A DNA stretch of 64,000 nt from Isoetes taiwanensis (lineage: Eukaryota > Streptophyta > Lycopodiopsida > Isoetales > Isoetaceae): the NCBI GenBank assembly GCA_021234155.1, contig JAJEKV010000014.1:6647563-6711562 (forward strand), in the 5' to 3' direction. The translations under genes and the position numbers were made by a program. The notes under the pieces were generated by a model. The model was not told where the DNA came from, did no database searches, and saw nothing but the letters and a program-made list of their open reading frames with translations. Positions 1 through 21,448 of this stretch are shown here, piece after piece; positions within the stretch are counted from its first letter, which is position 1, and every line of letters begins with the position of its first letter.

Positions 1-39
1 ATAATCGCTTTCAGAGATATTGAAGCGATTAGCAGCCAT
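1..39 (-). CDS. 5' end of an LTR-retrotransposon gag (partial)
   Basis: Reading leftward from position 39, an ATG opens 13 codons (MAANRFNISESDY) that run off the window edge. It lies just downstream of a primer-binding site and LTR in the same orientation, where gag starts. The peptide is too short to assign a superfamily; the short distance from PBS to ATG would fit Ty1/copia. A second ATG a few bases upstream, in another frame, stops at once. Confidence 0.4.
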   Translation of the reverse strand, partial: MAANRFNISESDY

Positions 40-72
40 AGCTCATGAATTTATTACTCAAGACCAAACCTT

Positions 73-84
73 GCTCTGATACCA
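73..84 (-). promoter_or_regulatory. Primer-binding site, initiator Met-tRNA type
   Basis: The minus strand reads TGGTATCAGAGC, the usual plant LTR-retrotransposon primer-binding site complementary to the 3' end of initiator tRNA-Met. It sits two bases inside the LTR end at position 87. Confidence 0.8.
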
Positions 85-86
85 AT

Positions 87-538
87 TGATACGACCTCTT
101 CTAGATCTCGGATAAATCACCTGTAAAGAAACAACGAGCTAAAAGACAATCCAGTTAGTAGGAGAAACTTGATCCACCCAACCGGATTCACCAGGAAATC
201 TTTATCCTGGAGCAGGAAATCTTTATCCCACTCAGACCAACAAGCTGGGCTATGGAGATTTGGAAGTAGAAAGGGAAATCAATAGAGGAAGAAAGATAGG
301 GCTTTGGCGGTGATTCTTCCTCCTCGTCCCCCTACGTATGTTCTTTTATAGTCTCTTGAAAGGTCATTAAAGATAATTTGCCTTTTTGGCCTTTGCCTTT
401 TTAGAAAAGCAATTTTCTTTTTCTTATTAAGTCTAAGGTTGGTGCCTTGGTTAGGTTCTTGAACTTTCTAGCTAGAGACCGAGGTTCAAATCCATGTGAG
501 AACAAGTTCGGATGGGCTGATATCAGGTTCCGTTATCA
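87..538 (-). mobile_element. 5' LTR of a minus-strand retrotransposon
   Basis: On the minus strand the segment starts TGATAACGG at 538 and ends CGTATCA at 87, so it has TG...CA termini with short imperfect inverted ends, directly before the PBS. A TATA-like TATAAAAGA lies near 351-343 on the minus strand. The internal region and partner LTR are outside the window, so length (452 bp) and outer boundary are inferred from the terminal motifs only. Confidence 0.6.
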
Positions 539-1803
539 GCCATAAATATTTTAAGGAGCCAATGGTTTCATTTAAGTCACTTGTTGGTTGTGAATCACAC
601 CTCCGAGCTAGTATTTTGTTCTAATACTGTAACACTATCACTTAGTATTTCCAGTTAGTTCTGGTACACTTTGGACATATCCTTAAGGAAAATTGGCTTA
701 TTAACTATTTTTAGTATGCAGTCATCTTGATTCCAAATAGAAAAAAAAACTGCCCATATATTCCTGCAGCAATTTTCTCACCAAAAAATCGACATTACTT
801 TTGGCCATGCTGGACCACAATGCAATTTGAAAATTTGAAAAGAAAAAACCATTCTAAGAACTCCAGTAATCCAGGCCTAAAAACTGTTGCCTTTTGAAGG
901 TTCATTTTTTGGAGAATCCCTCCTGGCTCAGTCGATGTAGGGATCTCGAGCAACTTAGCCGACTACAGCAGGGATGAACCTATAGCTATAGTTGTAGCCA
1001 AACCTTGTTTCTCTTCTATTATATTATGTACAAATTGTGCACAAAAGCAATGCAATGCAATGTGGTATCTTGCAGTCTCATATTTGATCGAGGTATCATT
1101 AGGAGTTGGATTTCCTTGATCTCAAATTTCTGCAAATCTACAAACACTAAGTCAGTCGACCTGCGACAACATCGAAAAACATTAGTTTGGTTCTTGTGGT
1201 GTCACTCAAATACCAAAAGCCAAAAGCCATATCCCAGACATGATATGTTTACAATTGGGGCTGCAACGGGTTTTGCAGTGTCTGCAGAACAAATCCAATA
1301 TCAATAAAGTCGGCAAACAAGGTTACAAATGATAATGTTTACTTCAAATGGTGTGGCAAACATGGAATATGATACTAATGATTGCATTCTGCTATGACAA
1401 CTGGCAACAATTTACCCTCCCATTTCAGACCGTCCACAATATAGACAACCTTCATCATCCTCCTCTTCTACCTCAGCAACCATTGGAAGCGCGGGATCTA
1501 AATGAGTGTCATGGCCAATACATTCAAAAAAAATCTCAAACCTTTGCATTCGAGGTTGCAGCTCCTACAGTAAGGCTTCACGTGCCCTTAGTTCAATTTC
1601 ATTTCTGCTAGTTCCTTGTTTAATTGACTCAACCCAGGCAACATTGTACCATTTAGCTCTTCATCCTTCAGTTCACTTACAACCCGAACATCCTCTGCTA
1701 CTTTTGGTTTTGCTGTCATGATTGACTGCCACCTGTGCAAATCAGCTCTAATTTCTATTGCTTTTTCTCATGGACGCTGCCAATGTGGCATGACGTAAAA
1801 ATA
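539..1803. other. Intergenic, no gene seen
   Basis: AT-rich sequence with only short ORFs that lack recognisable domains. I see no tRNA, structured RNA or convincing exon. Confidence 0.5.
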
Positions 1804-1939
<136 letters not shown>

Positions 1940-2089
1940 TGACACCACTCTTTCTATCCTCACTTGCTTACAATCGTTGCTTGCATCTATCAAACCTAAT
2001 TGATGTTGAACCCAACCATTTCTTCACAAGTCTTTCATAGTCTGCAATACAAAACACTCCATATATGTCAGCCTCCTAAGATTAGCCAT

Positions 2090-2960
2090 ATACTGATAGA
2101 AGACCACAATCACAAATCACACAACACAAGCTACTACCACATAGACAACACATAGTAGCAATACCATTGACAACACAACACCCTCCATCACACCACAGTA
2201 GTATAACATACACATGAATCACATGCTACCATTGTCACCACTACTGACAGGACAACACCCTACACCACTTTACCCAACACAAAGTGGTTTCACCATTGGC
2301 AGTGCAATACCCTACACCACACCACAATGGTACACATCTCACACTACACACTACATGATACCATTGACACCATAATGGGCAACACAACATGCTATACCAC
2401 ATCACACAACTCAAACTAGCAACACTAGGGGCAGCCCAACACTCTGCACCACACCACACACCACACACCAGACAACACACGACACTGCATGCACCACACA
2501 CTATATGATACCATTGTCACTATAATTGGCAATTGAACATGCTATACCACGTCACACAACTCAAACTAGCAACACTAGGGGCAGCCCAATGCTCTGCACC
2601 ATACCACACACCACGCACCAGACAACACACTGCACACTGCATACATCTCACACCAGACTATACACCACACAACACACCACATATACCACACAACATAGGA
2701 TGCACTATCACCACTGTTGGTGGCACAATAACCTATACCACATCACAGTGGTACACTACACCTCACTTGCTACCATTGTCACTCCACATATGCCACACAC
2801 CACAATCTAGCAGTGCTATTACCACCATTAGTAGCACAACACCCCACTCCACCATGACAGAGGCACACCACACCACAAATGCTAGCATCATTCTCACCAC
2901 TAGACCATAAACAACATGCCAACAACTTACCACTCACCATACCACATATACCTCATCTAT
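2090..2960. repeat. AC-rich degenerate tandem-repeat block
   Basis: A long stretch of CACAACAC/CACCACAC-type sequence. A 150-bp period is clear: the block with CATGCTATACCAC and ACTAGCAACACTAGGGGCAG occurs near 2388-2430 and again near 2538-2580. Further degenerate copies of 'ACCATTGTCACCAC'-like words lie on both sides. The ORFs across it follow from the composition. Confidence 0.85.
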
Positions 2961-3192
2961 ATTGTGGTAGCCATTGTATAGAATGTCATGCCCTACAGTA
3001 GCACAGAACACATGCGTAGATGATATCGCATTCCACTACCATAGTGGCACAACATGACAATACAACCAACATGAGAAATAAACCTAAACTATGCTGCAAA
3101 ATAGTAGTAGACATACTTGATTCTTGTACTAGATTTGAGGTTACATTTTCTGTGTTGACATAAACAATCTAGGTCAAGCTTGAGATTCTTTT

Positions 3193-3744
3193 CTAGTGTA
3201 ATACAATTAATAATTGAACATATCCACAATAACATTTTGGTCTCAAAACATTGCTCTGCTTTTCTGTTTTGATTGTGAGTTCAGATTGAATGTGTAGTCT
3301 AGAGGAACCTTCCCTATCATCTTCATCATCTCTGTCACTTTTACTGTTTTCTTCCTGTTTAGGTTGGATTTGCCTATGCTTTCTCTTGGGTCTAGAAGAG
3401 TTGGCATCTGCTTTCTCATCTGGAGTTTTATAATAATCCAAGAAGCTCTTCCAATTAACAACCTCCCCCTTTATATGCAGATGATAAACCGCTGCCCAGG
3501 TTCCAGGAGCTATTGCACCCCATGTGTGTGGCTTCCCTGTAATTCTTTTGTAAATTTGCATGAACTCCTTAAATTGTTCATCGCTCAGATTCTTCAACAT
3601 GTACAGGAAAACATATGCCTTAAGAGTTTTCAGTTTTAAACAAACATTTGGGGGAAAATACCCATAGCCAGATTTATTTGGCACTTCATCACTCCAAAGC
3701 TTCTTTAGATCTTCATGGGGTGTAATCTCTTGTTTGAGGAAAGA
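3193..3744 (-). CDS. Unidentified ORF, possible exon or element fragment
   Basis: The minus strand is open from 3744 to 3193 (about 183 codons). No ATG opens it; the first candidate near 3684 is GTG, so it is either an internal exon or a fragment. The N-terminal two thirds looks protein-like, with aromatic patches such as GYGYFPPNV and a GKPHTWGAIAPGTWAAVYHLH stretch. It is followed by a basic, then acidic low-complexity tail (KRKHRQIQPKQEE, then DRDDEDDREG) like a nuclear-localised linker. I do not recognise the family. A host gene exon or a transposon protein fragment are both possible. Confidence 0.3.
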   Translation of the reverse strand, partial: SFLKQEITPHEDLKKLWSDEVPNKSGYGYFPPNVCLKLKTLKAYVFLYMLKNLSDEQFKEFMQIYKRITGKPHTWGAIAPGTWAAVYHLHIKGEVVNWKSFLDYYKTPDEKADANSSRPKRKHRQIQPKQEENSKSDRDDEDDREGSSRLHIQSELTIKTEKQSNVLRPKCYCGYVQLLIVLH

Positions 3745-7044
<3,300 letters not shown>

Positions 7045-7245
7045 GCCATTGTGTCAATTCACATGATATCACGTTTGGTGTATTGCTATCACGCCTACTT
7101 TTGTTTAGACTAGACTGTTGGTGCATTTGCTCCATACATCCACGTTTTTCAGCCATTGTGTCAATCTGCAGACTCATTTGGTGTATTGCTATCACGCTTA
7201 AATTTATTTAGACTGTTGGTGTATTGCTCCACATACATCAACAGA
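7045..7245. repeat. Imperfect tandem duplication, about 107 bp period
   Basis: GCCATTGTGTCAAT begins at 7045 and again at 7152. Each is followed by TTTGGTGTATTGCTATCACGC and a TTTAGACT...GTTGGTG block. The two copies differ by small indels. Confidence 0.75.
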
Positions 7246-8013
7246 AACGAGTCGGGGGAGTCGAATCCCCCGCACATTGTGCAGCTCTAAGCAGTCCGCC
7301 CATCCTTAAAGGACATGGGCTAAACCCATGCAACATGCCAATGCAATCATTCATCCATTTCCCCACTATTTTTTAAGTTTTATGTAATTGTCTTCATCAT
7401 GCAAGCAACGCAAACCAATCAAACACAGAATTTTGGTTTTATTCAATCAGACATCACCCTTTTTTCCTTCAAATATGAACACGATTTCTGCAAGCATTCT
7501 TAGAGTTTTTATGGCTTTTCAATATACAACAAACATGGAATCAAGAAACAAACAAGACAACAGACCAAAAAGCAAAGCATCACCTAGTTGTTATTCATGG
7601 TTGCATTATGCCTCCTCACCATGACATCAATCATGCGTAACTCCCTAATGAAAAGTGCTTTGGCAAGTTCACATGCACCTGCCAACGGCAACCTCCTCCC
7701 ATTTCATATGGGAGATAGCTTACTCCAAAGATGCAAATAAACGACCCAATTGCATCTTGAATAATCGAACAAAGGCTGCCACTGACTCCGCAAGCTATTG
7801 ATGTTGACAATAGAAGATACCACCCCACAACCCCAATAGGGCTGCTGCTATGATCAGCTCCAGGCTGTGCCCGCTAACAGCAGCCCCACTCTCTATGGCA
7901 ACAGTCCCATGAGCGTACTCCATCTCTAACCCAGGCATCAAGAAGTAACTGCAACGAAAGAAATAACATAAAAAAAAGTAACCATATTTACAAAGAGGCC
8001 CAAAAGCCTCAAC
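7246..8013. other. Intergenic, no gene seen
   Basis: Only short ORFs. A T-arm-like GATTCGACTCC on the minus strand (near 7264-7254) lies next to GGGGG/CCCCC runs, but no full tRNA cloverleaf is present. Confidence 0.4.
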
Positions 8014-8745
8014 TCATCCAACTGCGATTGTATAATCTGTGGTATCCAAAGGAATGTAAGAAGTCCCAGGCATATCAGCCATAGCCTCAGCCTTGTACTC
8101 ATCATCTTGCCGCTCAACGAAATTTTCATCCATGTCCCCAGACGCCCCAGCCTCATCCCAATGGCGTATGCATCCTTTGCCAATCCTTTGAATGGGTTCC
8201 ATCCCAGTTGGGATGCCATACAGAACACATCTGACGTCACTAAGCAAGGCAACTCTGGGATTTAAGGTCAAGGCCTGAGAACCTTCGCTCCAAGTTCGGA
8301 TATAAAGGCAGTATTTGAAGGGAGGATTTAAACTAGTTGACAAGATGAATTTACTATTTATGAACATCCTTGTTATTGTGTAAACAAGGATGGCAGTGAG
8401 GTGCCTTCCTCTATGATAATTCACAAAATGAAGGGCTCTTCCCATTATGTTCTTGTTATCCAAAACAACATTATGTTTCACGTCTCCCGCACCGTACAAC
8501 AAATAGAGATTTTTGCCCATCTCCAACTGCCGCTCAGAAGCATTCTTAGTATGCATCCTGAAGTGTGGATTACCCATGTCCTTCATGCAATAGCCAATTA
8601 GACCCTCAAAGCAATGGATTCTAGTATTCTTAAGTGCTTTGCACACAAGAACAACCCCAATAGGTTTTTTAGCTCCCCACCCAAACCTCCTCTTTATGGC
8701 CAGATTGACAATTCTAGAAGACTTAAGGGCAAAGCCGAAACACAC
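8014..8745 (-). pseudogene. Unidentified 243-codon ORF, possible Rep-like element remnant
   Basis: An uninterrupted minus-strand ORF of 243 codons with no ATG near its start (GTG at 8745), so the true N-terminus is upstream or lost. Protein-like segments include GYCMKDMGNPHF near residues 71-82, KNIMGRALHFVNYHRGRHL near 119-137 and a C-terminal acidic stretch. The YCMKD motif recalls motif III (YxxK) of HUH rolling-circle replication proteins, but no HUH motif or helicase Walker motif is visible beside it. I suggest, with low confidence, a remnant of an HUH-encoding mobile element. It may equally be an exon of an unknown host gene. Confidence 0.3.
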
Positions 8746-9113
8746 ACTGGTAATGCAAGTGATCTAAGTCACTGCCCCTTTCTGCTGCAACAGCACCTGC
8801 AACACAATCTTACTCGCAAAAATTAACAAGCATGTCATAAAATTCTCGAGGTGCATCCATGCCTGCCACATGCCACACCCAGTGTGACACTTACATCCAT
8901 CAGCCCTATACCCTCTAAACCATATATAAGAAATATACGATTCCACAAATTGGGCAATCTATTGTGCCTGGGCACTTGTTAACTTTTGCTTATAGTGTGA
9001 TTTTGGCCTTATGTTGCAAAGATTACAATCAAATAGCCATAGTCACTCCTTCGAAAGCCTGCCCTACTGGGCTGCTAGTTCCCTTAAATATATGGAACTG
9101 TCGAAAGTGATAC
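8746..9113. other. Upstream region of the RecQ gene
   Basis: About 370 bp between the unidentified minus-strand ORF and the helicase start codon, so it must hold the helicase promoter and 5' UTR. No TATA box stands out. Confidence 0.35.
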
Positions 9114-14811
<5,698 letters not shown>

Positions 14812-15342
14812 AGGATTACGAAACTCCATGAATTATCCCCCAAAAAAAAAAAAAAAAAAAAAACAAACGGATACGTATATTGTTTGACAAACCTATTTGG
14901 GAGACGTGTAGCCTACTGTGAAACATATAGGGGAATAACATTCCTTGTTTATCCGTTTCAAATGCAATTCCCCTAGAATATAACAATTGGGATGCTGTTG
15001 AGTGGATTCGCTATATCTTGAATGTCTATTGTGGTATGTTGAAGTGGGATTTGATGCCGGAGTTTCATGGCTCTGTATCATACATGATAGCAAGGGGCCT
15101 CATAATTTATAGTAGAAGCTGCATACTTGCTGTTATGTGCACAATTAGGGCGATTAGAAATGGAGAAATATATAAAAAAAGCCTCTGTGTATGCAAAATT
15201 GTGAAAATGCTATTGTTTTAGGTTTTTTTTTTAATCATGGAAATGACCGTATTTTTTTGTGATAATGTTAAGTTACCTGAGACAGTTTTTTTGGTGTAGC
15301 TAAACGGGAGCAACTAAATAGGAAAATTGGACCGGTTAGCTT
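14812..15342. other. RecQ 3' flank with an A22 tract
   Basis: A run of 22 A lies at 14842-14863, 30 bp after the helicase stop. The rest is AT-rich with no ORF of interest. It holds the helicase 3' UTR and ends at the LINE target-site duplication. Confidence 0.5.
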
Positions 15343-15356
15343 ACCCTTACAATATC
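15343..15356. repeat. LINE target-site duplication, left copy
   Basis: ACCCTTACAATATC, identical to 22173-22186. It directly precedes the T20 run that is the reverse complement of the LINE poly(A) tail. Confidence 0.95.
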
Positions 15357-15890
15357 CTTTTTTTTTTTTTTTTTTTTGAAGGCGTATTTATATATTAATT
15401 ATAAAGTATAAGTTAACAAAAAGTACTTTTTGAAGGGAAGTATAACCCTAGTAGTAAAGCCGAAAGCAGTGTTGGAAAATAATAATAAAAGAGATAAGGC
15501 AAAGTTTGAGCTAGATGCAGAACCCTGTGTCAAATATAAAACCTGTTGTGATCTAGAAATATGATCTGAGGTTAATATTGGTAGATTTCCTGCCTCTGAC
15601 CATGACTGAGAGCACACAGAAGGCACACATGCATGATTCCACTTTGGCCATATTGAGCCGGCCTACTATCTTTTGCTTCACAAAGCATTCCTCTTCTTGC
15701 ATCATAATTCTGGTCACAGCAGCAGTTGCAGTGGCAAGGTTCGTCATGACCATAAATATTGGGAGGACCGAACACTTTGATCCATTGTTGATTAGCCACT
15801 GGATCGATCCTTTTCCACTTAAGCTTGCGCACCAATACAAAAACGATCCCTGAAATATCAGAAAGAGAGAAGTCAGAATCATATTTAAAC

Positions 15891-18800
15891 CTATGCAACA
15901 GCAGTAATCCATTTGATGTCATATTCAGCTTGCTTGATGATAGCCTCAGGATGAGTAATATCACAATTGAAAATGAAGTTATTTCTACCCTTCCAAATCC
16001 GCCATAGAAGGATATAAATCCTCCAATCATTGGGGTTATTAGGCAAAAAGAACTCCAACAGGTCAAGCGAATTGAGATCATAACCGAAGATAGTAGAGGC
16101 TAGATTCAGAACCCATTCCGACCAGATGCACGATTTGAATAAGTGCTCCTCATCTTCCCTAGAATTGAGGCACCTAGGACAGGCATCCGAATCTGACATA
16201 TGGATCCTGTGCCTTTTATGGTTAGTGGCTAGAGCTCTGTGCCAAAGCTGCCACATGAAGGATTTCACTTTAGGGGGGATGGGGCTCGACCACATGAACT
16301 TTAAGTTCCTTATGCATCTATCCTCCTCAGTTTGCCATTTGATGTGAATGGATAGCCTTTGACCTCTCATCAGATATTTGTAAGCTGTTCTAACCTTGAA
16401 TCCAGCAGTTCCATTATGAGTCCAGTTTTGGTCATCATCATCATTCCATCTTCCTTGAGAGAGCATCTGGCATATATTGTTGTAGAGGATTTCGGTATCG
16501 ATTCCTTCTCCTGCCAAAGCTGAATGTTGAAAAGGGATAATCCCGTGATCATTAAACATATCTCTGATGAAGATGATCCCTTTGCTTTCCCATAACCTTG
16601 CCTGCTCCGGGAAGTGACAAGCTAAACATAAGGAAGAATCATTGATCAGGAGTCCCGGATTCCAAAAGATGGACTGGTCCATGGAGAGGCCCTCTTTCCA
16701 AGTAAACAACCCTTTGACTGAGTTCCAAGCTTTTATCCATTTCTTAATGAGGCCAGGGACAGAATTAGGAACAGTGAAAGGAAAGTGAATTGAATGGGGG
16801 AGAATCAGATTTAACTTCCTCCAGCCATAGGAAAGACATTTGCTTAGATAATGCCTAATAATAATGGAGACTGGATGATTAATCTTGTTATAAGCTGCCT
16901 TATACAGATATTTAGCAGCAAGTGCTATCCCCTGCTTCTCAATATTAATCACTCCCATCCCCCCGAGACTTTTCCTTTTGCAGCATTCTTCCATGGCTAC
17001 TGGAGTCCAGCATCTCCTATTCTGTCCACAGGATATAAATCTCCCAATTATGCTCTATAATTTGGAGGTCACTTTCTTTGGAGCAAGAATGACGGAGGAC
17101 TGATAGACGTGGGATGAGGATATAACAAAATTAGCAATAACGGCTCTCCCCTGCTTAGAAATATACGTGGAGTTTAGACTATCCACCTTTTTCTGGAACT
17201 TCTCAATGATATCAGACCAGATATCAGAGGGAGTACCTTTCAGGGCTAAGGGGATACCTAAAACCTTAGAAGAGGTGGTAGGGAGGATATATTTACAGCC
17301 CAGGAGAGCAGCCGTTTGCTCTCTTTTTACCTGGTCTCTGGCCACCACTTTCGATTTGATGGGGTTGATCTTACAGCCCGAGACTTCTCCAAAATTCTCC
17401 AGAATAATTTGGGTATTGGTAATAGATATGTTGTCCATCGAAACTAGCAGGAATGTATCATCTGCAAAATGACCATTTAAGATTTGATCCATTTCTCCAT
17501 TGTTGGGGAGGGTAAGACCTTGGATCACATTAGTCCTTTTCGCCTCTTCCAGTTTACCATGAAGGGCCTCCATTATAATGAGAAAAAGAAATGGGGCTAG
17601 TGGACAGCCCTGCTTCACTCCTCTTTGCAAGGGGAAGAAGGGGCCACATTCACCATTAATTAAAACAGAAGATCTAGAATTGGATAGAATTGCTCTAAAT
17701 AAGAGAATTACCTCATCCGAGAATACCAAGGCTTTGTAGCACTTGAATAAAAAGTCCCAGCTTACCGTGTCAAAGGCTTTGGTGATATCCAGCTTAATTA
17801 GTGCAATATCCTGGTTGGAATCTTTAGCCCAATTAAGCCCCAACATAGCTGTGACTACATTGTCCAGGATGAACCTGTCTTTCAGGTATGCAGCTTGGGA
17901 TGTGCTTATAATCCTTTCTAGAACATTCTTGAGTCTTCTGGCAATTGTACCTGAAATTATCTTATAGATAACATTGGTTAGCGAAATAGGCCTGTAATCA
18001 GATAGCGTGGCCGGCATATCAGTTTTGGGAATGAGAGTGATAAAGCTGGTGTTGATCCTCGCATCCAGGCGTTTAATGGTTCTGAACTCGTTTGCTAGAT
18101 TGACAAAGCTGTCCCCTAAGATGGGCCATACTTTGATGAAGAATTCGACCGGGAAACCATCAGGGACGGGACTTTTTCCCTTCTCCATTTCTTTTGCAAT
18201 TTGAAAGAGTTCCTCTTTGGAAAAAGGCATTTCAATACTTAAATTATCCTCCATACTAACCTTTGGTTGGAGATTGATGAATCTGTTCATGGTACCCTGG
18301 GAGCTGTCTTGATTGGTCCCCATAATCTTTCTAAAGTGGTCAGCAGCCGCTTCTTTAATCTGATCCTCATTTGAGATCTCTTCATCCCCAACTCTTATTT
18401 CGAAAATATGGTTCTTCTTGATTCTGCCCTTAGCCTTTACAAAGAAAAATTTAGAGCTACTCCTTTCGTCATCTTTAATCTCCCTTATCTTTGCCTTAAG
18501 CTTCCACCCTTCAGCTATCTTGATTTCTTCCTTCTCAATTTCCGCTTTGATGTTATCCTTTTCCCCTTCAGGAGCATTTGGGAGACTGTCTCTCAGATTC
18601 TGGAGGGAGGATAACTTACTGTAATGAACTTTTCTCCCCCATTCCTTCAGCCACTTCTTTATTGCCTTTGCAACTTGGATCCACCAAAACATCCATCCAG
18701 AATGTCCATTAGGCTTGGGAAAGTTGTGTAATACTTCCTGAAGCTTATCCATGAAATCTTCATGATCTAGAAGACTGGTGTTGAGCTTGAAGTAGGTTTT

Positions 18801-19547
18801 CCTCTTCTTATTAGACTGGTTGGTAGGCATAATTCTCAACTGTTGAGGAAAATGATCTGAGAGGGTGTACCCCTCCAAATTGCTGACTCTGCTGCTGTGG
18901 TTCCAGAGATTTTCAGAATGGTAATACCTGTCATGAAGACACAAGGTGGGATCTACCCTCTTGTCAGTCCAGCTATAAGAATTAGGCTTGGTTCTGGCTA
19001 AAGTTAAGTTGTGGCTTCTAGTGAGCTCCAGCCAAGCATCCTTCTCATTCCTGCCAAGAGGTCTAAAATTCTTATTTTTCATAAAACTGTTAGTAACCAT
19101 GTTTAGATCACCTCCTAAGATACATTCATCAAACTCCAGATTATCTAAACTATTTTTCACCTTCTTCCAAATATCCACTCTCTCTACAGGATTATTGAAA
19201 GCATAAATATTTACCAGGGCAAGCCTTATTCTAAAAATGGTGCATAGCAGAATCTGCCACCTGCCATCCCTACTATTAATCATATAAATATCAGTAATGT
19301 TAAGATAATTCTTCCAAGCTATCGCAATACCTGCAGAAGATTCATTAGCAGGGATAGACCATATACTATAATTAGGAGGGAGAGTTCTACTTATAGTTCT
19401 CTCATGATCAGAATCATGCAATTTGTGTTCCTGTAAGAAGAGAAAATCAGGGTTGAGGGATGAGAGGCAAACCTTCAGTCTTTCTCTTTTAATGATGCTA
19501 TTGATTCCCTGGAGATTCCAGGTAACACAATTGATCTCTTTATCCAT
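15891..19547 (-). pseudogene. LINE ORF2: endonuclease-reverse transcriptase, one internal stop
   Basis: About 1,219 codons in a single frame, broken once by TAG at 17057-17055 (codon 831). Apurinic-type endonuclease, residues 1-235: VTWNLQG (N11), FLQEHK (E40), GGDLN (145-149) and the SDH catalytic triplet (230-232). Reverse transcriptase, about 450-780: KLDITKAFDTVSW, RGVKQGCPLAP and the active-site box FADD (694-697). A zf-RVT domain lies near 1071-1148, with CPRC and a downstream His/Cys pair. The ATG overlaps the ORF1 stop as TAATG. Catalytic residues look intact, so only the stop separates it from a complete protein; readthrough cannot be judged from sequence. Confidence 0.93.
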
Positions 19548-21448
19548 TAATACCTGTACTTTCCTAAGACCATCCCCGCTTGGATAGTCTGTTTCCTTGG
19601 GCTTGATCTGCTAGGGCCAAAGTAAAGTTTCTTCTTACCTCTGCCCTTTTTTCTGTTGACAATATTCCAGCCTGTGTCCTCCATGTCAGGATCATTTCTT
19701 TGAGTTTCCCAGTGAATGTCAGCATCATTTTCCTGTTGTGTGGACTCATTATTCTTAGGAAAAGTGAAAACTAAGTCCCCTGTGTCAATTCTCACTGATA
19801 GGTTGATGTTTTTGATGAGAACAACCATGTCATCTTGAATTTCCATCTTTGGAGAGAGATCATCAAAGTGCTCTCTTTGATCAGGGATGATCTGAGTTTG
19901 TATGGTATTCATATCAGATTTTTCCTCGACCCTGTTTGACTCTGTATTATCCTTTTTATTGGTCTTCGGGATCCAAACCTGTTTAGGATTATTTTGGTTC
20001 GACACTAACTCAGGTATTAGGATCGGCCATTTAAAATAATTGATAGTGAGATCCAGGAACTCATCGGTCTTGACTCTGATTTTGATCTTCCTCTTCCACT
20101 CGGAGTTAATTTTCTTAGAAATGCAAACTGAAGGGAAGTTAGTTTGGGGAATGATGATTTCGAGGACCTCCCCTAAAGGTTCACATAAGGCGTTCGGATG
20201 GGATCGGGTCCAGAATGCGGGGGGGAGATTCGGGAAAGACAGCCAAGTAGAAGTTTGGATCTCCTACGTCATTCCTGGAATGAAATTGGGGGACCAATTC
20301 ATTATGTAGAAGGGAGCATTGTTAATGAAATCCAGCTTCCTCCTAAGGATTTGCTTGACACAAATCTCATCTCTACAAACAATTTGGAATGTCTTCTTAT
20401 CCAGCTTAAGAATAGAAAGGATATGTTGGGATTTCGTGATCCAATTCTTGATTTCCCCTTGATTAGGGCATATGCGTGGGAAGTGAACAAGAATAGCATT
20501 CCTGGAAAACATGTCAGTGGCAGAAGAGTCCGAAACACCAAACAGATCTATAAATTCCCCACCGACTGTATTCTGGTTTCCTGAGTTAGTCGGTTGAGAA
20601 ACAGAAAGATTTTCCTTCATAAGAATATTTTTATAAGAGGGGGTAGAAGGTGGACCTTTGATTTTGTCGTTCTTGCCGATTATGGGGATGGAGTTGCTAA
20701 TTTTGTTTTCTCCAATCTTTGTTTTCGGCACATTAAGCGCAGATAGCCTGATTTCCTCACAGTTCCCACAATCGCACGAGTTCACCTCTTCCGGATTAAA
20801 GAATCCATTTGAATCCTTGATTTTGCATGCTTTCGCTGATTTTTTACCTCTTAACTGATAGACCTCAAGGGATGTTGAAATTCCTTCCAATGGTTCGTTC
20901 AACACTAGACCTTGCCTAAAGATTTTCCTGTGCCTTTCAATAACATTGTCTTCGGCTTCTTCCCATCTCTTTATGAGCCTGATACTGGCATTTGAGGTTT
21001 CTCTTAACCCATCCCATTGAATGATCAGGTTCTTAACCTTTGCAAGCATCTCATCCATGTAAGCCCTGAAGATACTATTCTTGAGGCTACAGCAATCCAT
21101 TTCAGTGTGCCCCTGTTTAACCGTGATTAGCTTGTAAAGGGTATTGTCGAGTTCTTGCATGTATCCGAAAGTGTTCCACACCCAGTCCCTGTCATTGGCT
21201 CTTCCGTTCATATAATCTTTATCAATGATCTCCAATTTTTCCCTGCAGGCCAGTATGCCAATTTCTTCATGCACTCCCATGCAGAATGCTGCTGCCTTCT
21301 GCTGATCTTTTATAACTTCTAACCCCATATACAGCTCTTTCAAGATCCCCCAAGCCTTGTCGTTCTTACTGCCCAGCCAAAAAATATGATTCCATTCGTC
21401 ATCTTCCTTACTGCTACGCGGAACTGAGGAACTTGCCTTGGTCCTCAT
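19547..21448 (-). pseudogene. LINE ORF1: nucleic-acid-binding protein, one internal stop
   Basis: About 634 codons in a single frame from the ATG at 21448, broken once by TAG at 20266-20264 (codon 395). The region around residues 318-440 resembles the DUF4283 domain of plant LINE/gag-like proteins: NAILVHFPRICP, then NWSPNFIP, then after the stop WLSFPNLPPAFW. A CDCGNC cluster occurs near residue 228. The C-terminus is basic (NRKKGRGKKK). ORF1 proteins of this class bind element RNA. It ends in TAATG, overlapping the ORF2 start by one base. Confidence 0.85.

Noticed and set aside
425-500. tRNA-like A and B boxes (GGTTCAAATCC)
   Set aside because: Lies inside the left LTR, no cloverleaf forms, and the A box is weak.
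14842-14863. A22 tract after the RecQ stop as a sign of a retrocopy
   Set aside because: The gene has 19 introns, so it is not a processed copy. The tract may be chance or an old tail.
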